A stretch of 64,000 nucleotides of DNA from the NCBI GenBank assembly GCA_025084515.1, contig JAJAGP010000759.1, positions 186,001 to 250,000 on the forward strand, read 5' to 3'. Source of the DNA: Ancistrus triradiatus. Lineage: Eukaryota > Chordata > Actinopteri > Siluriformes > Loricariidae. Positions within the stretch are counted from its first letter, which is position 1. Each line of letters opens with the position of its first letter. Positions 53,601 through 62,600 of the stretch are shown here, one piece after another. The translations under genes were made by a program, and so were the position numbers. The notes beneath the pieces are model-generated. The model was not told where the DNA came from. It worked only from the letters and a program-made list of their open reading frames with translations, and did not search any database.

Positions 53601-56600
53601 ATACTAGCCTAATTCCAAATCAGACTCTGCGTCTGCTTGGTGTCTGGACTTTACAGTGGTGTAATGTAGTCTCTGGAGCGATGAAGCAAGCGTTTACAAG
53701 CTCTCAGCACCTACTGCCTTGTGTGATACGAGCTGTGGGCAATCAAGCGTCTGTGCCAGGCAGCGATGTGAGTCTGCGCTACGATCAGTAGGACCAGGAG
53801 AAAGTGTTTAGCGTTAATATATACACTAATAGGAATCTGCGAAAGAGGGATTCAGGTGCATGAACTTAATTCACCTGTCTACTGTATCTGTAGTGCATGT
53901 GCAGTTAATACGAACAGGTTTTTCAACAGGTTTTTTTGTTATGAGGAAAGAAGTGAAAAGCTGTTTATATTTATAGTCATGAGGTAAATATGAATAAAAC
54001 ATGTATTTACTCAGAATTCGTTTATAATAGAAGTCTTAGGTTGTGATGCGGTGAAATAAAATTCTTGCCCGAAGCATGTATATGTTTGTTTGGGATCCTG
54101 CTCAGGAGCGTTTCCCGCCTTGCACACCGTGGTGCCCATTAACCCCCCTTTCCATGCGACCATGGGTATGGAAAGGGATTGTGTTGGTATTTGACACTTA
54201 CTTTTCCATGATCCTAGGCTTTCTCACGCTCTCACACTCCCCCAAAACATCCCTGCGCTGCTGTTGATCTCAAAAGCCCACGTATTGATTGATCTCAGTT
54301 TCCTTAATCATTTTCACTGCTATTTAAACCCCTTGTGATACCAAGCAATCGAAACCATCTACATGTTTTTATGCTCTGAGTTCAAGCTTTTATTCCTTAA
54401 GTTATGTCTGTTTGCTATCTGTGTGCATTTTTATTCTCTGGCTCAGCCTAACATGAACCTTTTTTTGGTAAAAAAATTTTTTATATATATATATAAAATC
54501 GGGGTATGCAGAGGAGCATCTCTGCACACACAACACATTAAACACAGAAGCAGATGGGCTACAGCAGTAGAAGACCAGACTGGATGCCACTCCTGTCAGT
54601 TTTCAACAAGCAACTGAGGTTACAATTCACACAGGCTCACCAAAATTGGAGAATAGAAGATTATCTCAATTTGGTTTCCTGAACAGTTCACTGTGCTCAG
54701 ATGGCCTCCAAAGTCACCAGATCTCAAGCCAATAGAGCACCTTTGGGATGTGATGGAACAGGATATTCGCATCATGGATGTGCAGTCAACAAATCTGCAG
54801 AACGTGATGCGTGATGCTGTCATATCAATCTGGACATGATAATATCTCTGAGACAACTGGCAAACCTCTCAGGAATGTTTCCAGTACACTGCTGTATCTG
54901 TGCCATCAATAATTAAAGTAGTTCTGAACCTAATAAAGTAGCCAAGGAGTGTGTACAGTGCTGCTTGAAAGTTTGTGAACCCTTTAGAATTTTCTATATT
55001 TCTGCATAAATATGACCTAAAACATCATCAGATTTTCATACAAGTCCTAAAAGTAGATAAAGAGAACCCAGTTAAACAAATGAGACAAAATATTATACTT
55101 GGTCATTATTTTATTGAGGAAATGATCCAAATATTACATATTAGTGAGTGGCAAAAGTATGTGAACCTTTGCTTTCAGTATCTTGTGTGACCCCCCCTGT
55201 GCAGCAATTAACTGCAACTAAAACGTTTTCCTGTAGCGTTGTTTGATCAGTCCTGACAACACAGGCTTGGAGGAATTTTAGCCCATTCCTCCGTAACAGA
55301 ACAGCTTCATCAGCTCTGGGATGTTGGTGGGTTTTCCTCACATTAACTGCTTCGCTTCAGCTCCTTCCACAACATTTTGATTGGATTAAGGTCAGAACTC
55401 CAAAACATTATCTTTATTCTTCTTTAACCATTCTTTGGTTTTTTTTAGAAACGACTTGTGTGCTTAGGGTCGTTGTCTTGCTGCATGAACCCACCTTCTC
55501 TTCTGAGAGATTCAGTTTCATGACAAATGTCCTGACATTTTCTCCTTTTTTAAAATTCTCTGATATAATTAAGAATACATTGTTCCATCAATGATGGCAA
55601 GCCGTCCTGGCCCAGATGCAGCAAAACAGGCCCAAACCATGATACTACCACCACTATGTTTCACAGATGGGATAAGGTTCTTTATGCTGGAATGCAGTGT
55701 TTTCCTCCAAACATAACGCTTTCTTTTTTCAAAACACAAAAAGTTCTATTTTGGTTCTCATCCGTCCACAAAAAACATTCTTCCAATAGCTTCTGGGCTT
55801 GTCCACGTGATCTTTAGCAAACTGCAGACGAGCAGCAATGTTCTTTTTGGAGAGCAGTGGCTTTCTCCATGCAACCCTGCCATGCACACCATTGTTGTTC
55901 AGTGTTCTTTCTGATGGTGGACTCATGAACATGAACATTAGCCAATGTGACAGAACCCTTCAGTTTCTTAGAAGTTACCCTGGGGTCCTTTGTGTGTGCC
56001 AACTATTACACTCCTTGCTCTTGGAGTGATCTTTGTTGGTCGACCACTCCTGGGGAGGGTAACAATGATGTTGAATTTCCTCCATTTGTACACAGTTTGT
56101 CTGACTGTGGATTGGTGGAGTCCAAACCCTTTAGAGATGGTTTTGTAACCTTTTCCAGCCTGATGAGCATCAACAACTCTCTTTCTGAGATCCTCAGAAA
56201 TCTCCTTTGTTCGTGCCATGATACACTTCCACAAACATGTGCTTTGAAGAGCAGACTTTGATAGATCCCTCTTCTTTTACAAAAACAGGGTGCCCCCTCA
56301 CACCTGATTGTCATCCCATTGATTGAAAACACCTGACTCTAATTTCACCTTCAAATTCACTGCTAATCCTAGAGGTTCACATACATTTGCCACTCACTAA
56401 TATGTAATATTGGATCATTTTCCTCAATTAAAGTCTCATTTGTGTAACTGGGTTCTCTTTATCTACTTTTAGGACTTGTGAAAATCTGATGATGTTTTAG
56501 GTCATATTTATGCAGAAATATAGCAAATTCTAAAGGGTTCACAAACGTTCAAGCACCACTGTATATAGACAAAATATAAATAACTGTTTCAGTTATTTGA

Positions 56601-59600
56601 CAGCACTAATACAAATATGATGTTTATTAGGTTTTGCCAAAAACATACCAGACCCTTTCATAATAAACATTTTAAATGCATCTGGTCAGTATGAATATCA
56701 GCTGATTTCCACTGATACTGTCAGTTTAAAGTGGAAAGATCTATTTTCTTTTACACTTTTGGGAATGAGCAACTAAAATAGAATGCAGCTAGTAATGAAA
56801 ACATGACACCGTCGTTACCAGCATTCAAGCCTGCCTGTGCAGAAAGACACTGATTCAGTAAGGGATGGTTTCCTTAGACAGATTGTATTTCTGCTTCTGT
56901 ACATGTCAGAGAAAATGCTGATACCCAGCAAGGATTGGAAAGCAGTCTGGCTTGCCTTCAAAAGAAGCATCTCCTCACTGGCATGTAGTGTCAGGAATCT
57001 TGGACCATTTTTCGGTGATGCATATTTGCAGAATTATGTAGTCCTGCTGTGCTATGGATCAGGTATGTCATTAAAGTCATGTTTATGTAAATAGTTCAGC
57101 GCTGGTGCTCTCCTACTCTGTGAAAAGCACTTGGCTGAATTATGTAACTGGAATGTTGAAAGGTGACAACAGAGCAAAGATAAAAAATAAGTGCAAACAT
57201 CATTTCTATCAGGGAAAGGAGACGTGTGTTTAACCTAACACTGCACTAATATTCAGGCAATGCTACGTGTATTACATATTGTTTTTACCAAGTGACTGGT
57301 GTTCCTGGGCTAAGTGTCCCTAATTTAGCGTCTTGGTCAACTCAGCTGTTGGTTGCAATTACATTATACAAAAAACAATACAGGGCAGCTAACCCTAGCG
57401 CTACTTGCCCCGACTTGGATTAAGCAGGTATGAAAATAACCGAATGAATGATCTGTATGGTAGTTTGCAAGACTAGATGCTTTGCTATTACTGGATTACT
57501 GAAGTGAAGGTAATGTAAGTTAAGCTAACTGGCTAATGTTGGTGCATTGTTGCTTAGTCATTAAACAAAAAGTCAAAAGTTGGCAATTCTTCAGAATTTC
57601 CTTCTGAAGAAGACTTGTAACTCAAATCTTTAACAACCCTGCGAAAACAAAGACTAGCATGGTTTGTATTTTGGACAAAGTTTTGTTGCTCAACCAACTT
57701 TAGCAGCAAGACAATTCAAGTTCACTAGTTAATCATAACCAGAACAGATCTTACCAGCATAAACTAATTTGTAGAACACAGAACCTGTATAGTCATGCTA
57801 ATTACCAGCATTAGTCGTTTAGTTTTACAGTGGTGCTTGAAAGTTTGTGAACCCCTTAGAATTTTCTTTATTTCTGCATAAATATGACCTAAAACATCAT
57901 CAGATTTTCATACAAGTCCTAAAAGCAGATAAAGAGAACCCAGTTAAACAAATGAGACAAAAATATTAAACTTGGTCATTTATTTATTGAGGAAAATGAT
58001 CCAACTATTACATATTAGTGAGTGGCAAAAGTATGTGAAACCTTTGCTTTTTCAAGTGAGTATTCCCCCCCTTTGTTTGTGTGACCCCCCCTGTGCAGCA
58101 ATAACGCAAACTAGAGAACGTCCTGTAACTGTTGATCAAAGTCCTGCACACCGGCTTGGAGAAATTTTAGCCCATTCCTCCTAACAGAAAACAGCTTCAG
58201 CCTCTTGGGCAATGTTTGGTGGGTTTTCAAAAGGATTAACCTGCTCGCTTCAGGCCGTCCAAACAAACATTTCGATGGGATGTTAAGGTCAGGACTTTGA
58301 CTTGGACATTCCAAAACATTACCTTTATTGTTCTTTAACCATTCTTTGGTAGAAGTACTTGTGTGCTTAGGGTCGTTGTCTTGCTGCATGACCCACCTTC
58401 TCTTGAGATTCAGTTCATGGACAGATGTCCTGACATTTTCCTTTGGAATTCTCTGATATAATTCAGAATTCATTGTTCCATCAATGATGGCAAGTCGTCC
58501 TGGCCCAGATGTAGCAAAACTGGCCCAAACCATGATACTACCACCACCATGTTTCAGAGATGGGATAAGGTTCTTATGCTGGAATGCAGTGCTTTCCTTT
58601 CTCCAGACATAACGCTTTTCTTTTAAACCAAAAAGTTCTATTTTGGTCTCATCTGTCCACAAAACATTCTTCCAATAGCCTTCTGGCTTGTCCACGTGAT
58701 CTTTAGCAAACTGCAGACGAGCAGCAATGTTCTTTTTGGAGAGCAGTGGCTTTCTCCATGCAACCCTGTCATGCACCATTGTGGTTCAGCGTTCTTCTGA
58801 TGGTGGACTCATGAACATTAACATTAGCCAATGAGAGAGAGGCCTTCAGTTGCTTAGAAGTTACGCTGTGGTCCTTTGTGTGTGCCAACTATTACAAGCC
58901 TTGCTCTTGGAGTGATCTTTGTTGGTCGACCACTCTTGGGCAGGGTAACAATGGTCATGAATTTCCTCTGTTTGTACACAATCTGACTGTGGATTGGTGG
59001 AGTTCAAACTCTTTAGAGATGGTTTTGTGACCTTTTTAAGCCTGGTGAGCATCAACAACTCTTTTTCCGAGGTCCTCCGGAATCTCCTTTGTTCGTGCCA
59101 TGATACACTTCCACAAACATGTGTTGTGAAGAGCAGACTTTGATAGATCTTTGTTCTTTAAATAAAACAGGGTGCCCACTCACACCTGATTGTCATCCCA
59201 TTGTTTTAAAACACCTGACTCCAAGTTCACCTTCAAATTCACTGCTAATCCTAGAGGTTCACATACTTTTGCCACTCACTAATATGTCATATTGGATTAT
59301 TTTCCTCAATAAATAAATGACCAAGTATAATATTTTGTCTCATTTGTTTAACTGGGTTCTCTTTATCTACTTTTAGGACTTATGTGAAAATCTGATGCTG
59401 TTTTAGGTCATATTTATGCAGAAATATAAACAATTCTAAAAAGTTCACAAACTTTCAAGCACCACTGTAATTTGTATGTTACTTATGTATGTAAGGGCAG
59501 CACTGTAAGCAGTAAGCGTGGTCACCAATAGCTCCAGAGATGTTTGATCCCTGTCTGATCACGACCTTGAACTCTCTGTTTGAAGTTTGCGCATTCCCTC

Positions 59601-62600
59601 TGCCTCTGCGTGGGTTTACTCTGGTTTCTCCTGCTTCCTGCCGCATTCGAAAGTCATGCTTTAGGTTGCTCTAAATTGCCCAAGTGTGAATCAGTTGACT
59701 AGAATCGATATAGCCTTGCTCCTCTCATAGCCATTGATGCTAATGTGACATTAAACAATAAACAAATTGATGCATATAGACCCTACAGCCCACTATTCTT
59801 TAAATAAGCAAGCAGAAAACAATGCTGAATTTGACGTTTAACATTTATTCTTTCTTAAGAGCTCCTGACATAGCAATAATAATAACCTCTCTTCCTCGTA
59901 TACTTCTGCTTGTTACAGTTTATCTGCTTGTAGGCATCATCCATTAGTTAAGCTCCTGAAGCATAACAGCCAGCTCATTGTATTATCTTGAACACTGCCT
60001 CTGAGGCATGTAATAATGGTAAGATATATTCTTTATTTATATAAGAACATCTAACGATACATATCTGCCAGATTTAACTGCCTCCATGTCAAGTCAGATG
60101 CAACTTGCCATTTTTAAACTACAGTACTTGTAAATTTTTGCTTCTGGTTATCTGCCTTTTAAGAAGCGTTTGATACTGTTTTCTGCTTTTTGTGCACTGA
60201 CAATTAGTTTTGTCACCTCCTAAGGCTTTTAGCGATGGTATCACATCTTTAGCTACCTGAGGGCATTTGTACTCCTTATCTGCTGTTTAGGAAGTTATAA
60301 GTGGCATTTAGCGATACTAACACATTATTGTCTTTCTGAAACCATTTGATACTTTTTTTTCTTCATCCCGTTCAGCTATACTTAGTTTTAACAGCCTCTG
60401 AGGAATTTAGCAATGTGAACACCTCTATTTTGACCCTCCTTATCTGTCTTTTAGAGCCTCTGAGGTATTTAGCAATGCTAACACGTCATAGTCTACATTT
60501 TTGCTTTTTAGGCAGCTATAAAATTAGCAGCAGGCTGTGATGCATATATACTAGCTCAGCTTTATCTGTCTGAGAGCATTTGATATTACCTTTCTGCCTT
60601 TTGTGCAGCTATTAGCTTTAACAGATTGTGAGGCGTTTAGCAATACTATTACATCTTTAGCTACCAGAAGCCATTCATGGCTTATCTGAATTATAGGAGG
60701 CTATAGTTAGCAACAACCTTTGAGGCATACAGAAACATTGACTGAAATCCTCTATAGTTGCTTCATATACAGTAGTATCTGCATCTTAGATAGCTACAAA
60801 TGATTAACAGCTCCTTACTCATACACCAATATCAACACATCTTTAGCTAACTGTTGATGGCATTTGTACTTAGCATCTACTGTTTAAGAGGTTATAAATG
60901 GCAACTGCACCTGAAGCATTTAGCGATGCTAACACATTATTGTCTATCTGAAACCACTCAGTTCTACTTTCTACAATTTGTACAGCTAGTTTCAATAGCC
61001 TGTGAGGAATTTAGCAACATGAACAAATCTGTAGCTACGTATGAGAGTACTGATGGTTGATTAACAGCCTCTGAGTCGTTTAGCAATGCTAACATGTCAT
61101 TGTTTACCTGAGAACATTAGCTAGTACATTTTTGCTTTTTAGCCAGCTATAAAATTAGCAGCAGGGTGTGATGCATATATACTCTACTATACTATACTCT
61201 ATCTATCTGAGAGCAGTTGGCATTACCTTTTTGACTTTTGTGCAGCTATTAGCTTTAACAGATTGTGAGGCGATTAGCAATACTAATACATCTTTAGCTA
61301 CCAGAGGCCATTTATGGCTAATCTTCTATAGTTAGCAACAACCTTTGAGGCACACAGAAACTTTATCTGATATCCCCTAAAGTTACTTGAGCATATGCAG
61401 TAGTATCTGCATTTTAGACAGCTATAAATGATTTACAGCACCTTACGTATAGCATACAGCAATGCTAACGCATCTTTAGCTACCTGAGGGTGTTTTATAC
61501 AACTTATCTGCCTTTGAGGAAGCTGTAATTATATTCTGATGCATATAACCATAGTATCTAATATCTTCTAAAGGTAACTTGAGTGTAGTATCTGTCTTAA
61601 GGCAGATATAGTTGGCAACAGCCTCTGACACATTTAGCAGCACAACATTGCCTGTCTGAGAGCATTTCACACTACTTTTGTGCCTTTTAGGCAGCTATAA
61701 TTAGTTTTGTACAGCTATTGAGGCCTATGGCAATGCTAACTTATCTAACTGAGAGTATTTGCCAATACCTATCTGTTTTTTAAGTGACTCCACTTACTAA
61801 TCAGCCTCACTGATGGTGAACAATGTCTTTTTTCCTTTTATTTTAATGCTATCAAACCTACAACCCTAAATCAGGAGAAGTTAGGATGGTATGGAAACCA
61901 AATGGAGTGTTAAATGGAGTGAAACCTTACATTTCCGTTGTCTTTTATTTCACTGATTTCATTTTCTTGTCAACTTCATTTTAAACAGCCATTCTTGAAT
62001 TTCAGGCCTGCAACACATTCCAAAAAAACTTGGGACGGAGCAATTTAGAGCTAGTAATGAGGTAGAAACTAAATAATGATGTGATTTCAAACAGACGATG
62101 TCAACAGGTGATTGTAAACATGATTTGGTACAAAATCAGAGCCTTTGAGGAGCAGAGGTGGGCAGAGGATCTCCAGGTTGTCAACAAGTGTGTGAGAAAA
62201 TAATGTTCCTTAAAGAAAGATTAGAATGGACTTGCCTATTTCTCCATTTGTGGTGCTAAATATCATTAAATGGTTCAACGAATCTGGAAGAATTTCGGTG
62301 TGTATGAGTAATAATTATCCCCTGAACCTAGGGCATTTTAAAAATGTTCTTTTTCATAGCAGTCCCTTAAATGCAAAGCTTGTATTGATGGTATCAGAGG
62401 ATAGGTTACAGGAAGAGATAAGGGGAAATGACATTAATTGTAAGATTCTTACCCACATCACCATGCCAGTTAATCCAAATAATCCTTACCTTCCAAAACA
62501 GCAGAACTTCATTTCATTCGTTAGTGTTGCAGGCCTGAAATGCAGGAATGGATTATTGAGGTTGTAATAGACAAATAAACAAACCTCCGAGATTAACTAG

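Noticed and set aside
53399..53791. 130-residue open frame as a possible unknown gene
   Set aside because: No domain, no convincing splice sites or Kozak context, and it overlaps a TAATTA-rich block better explained as non-coding.
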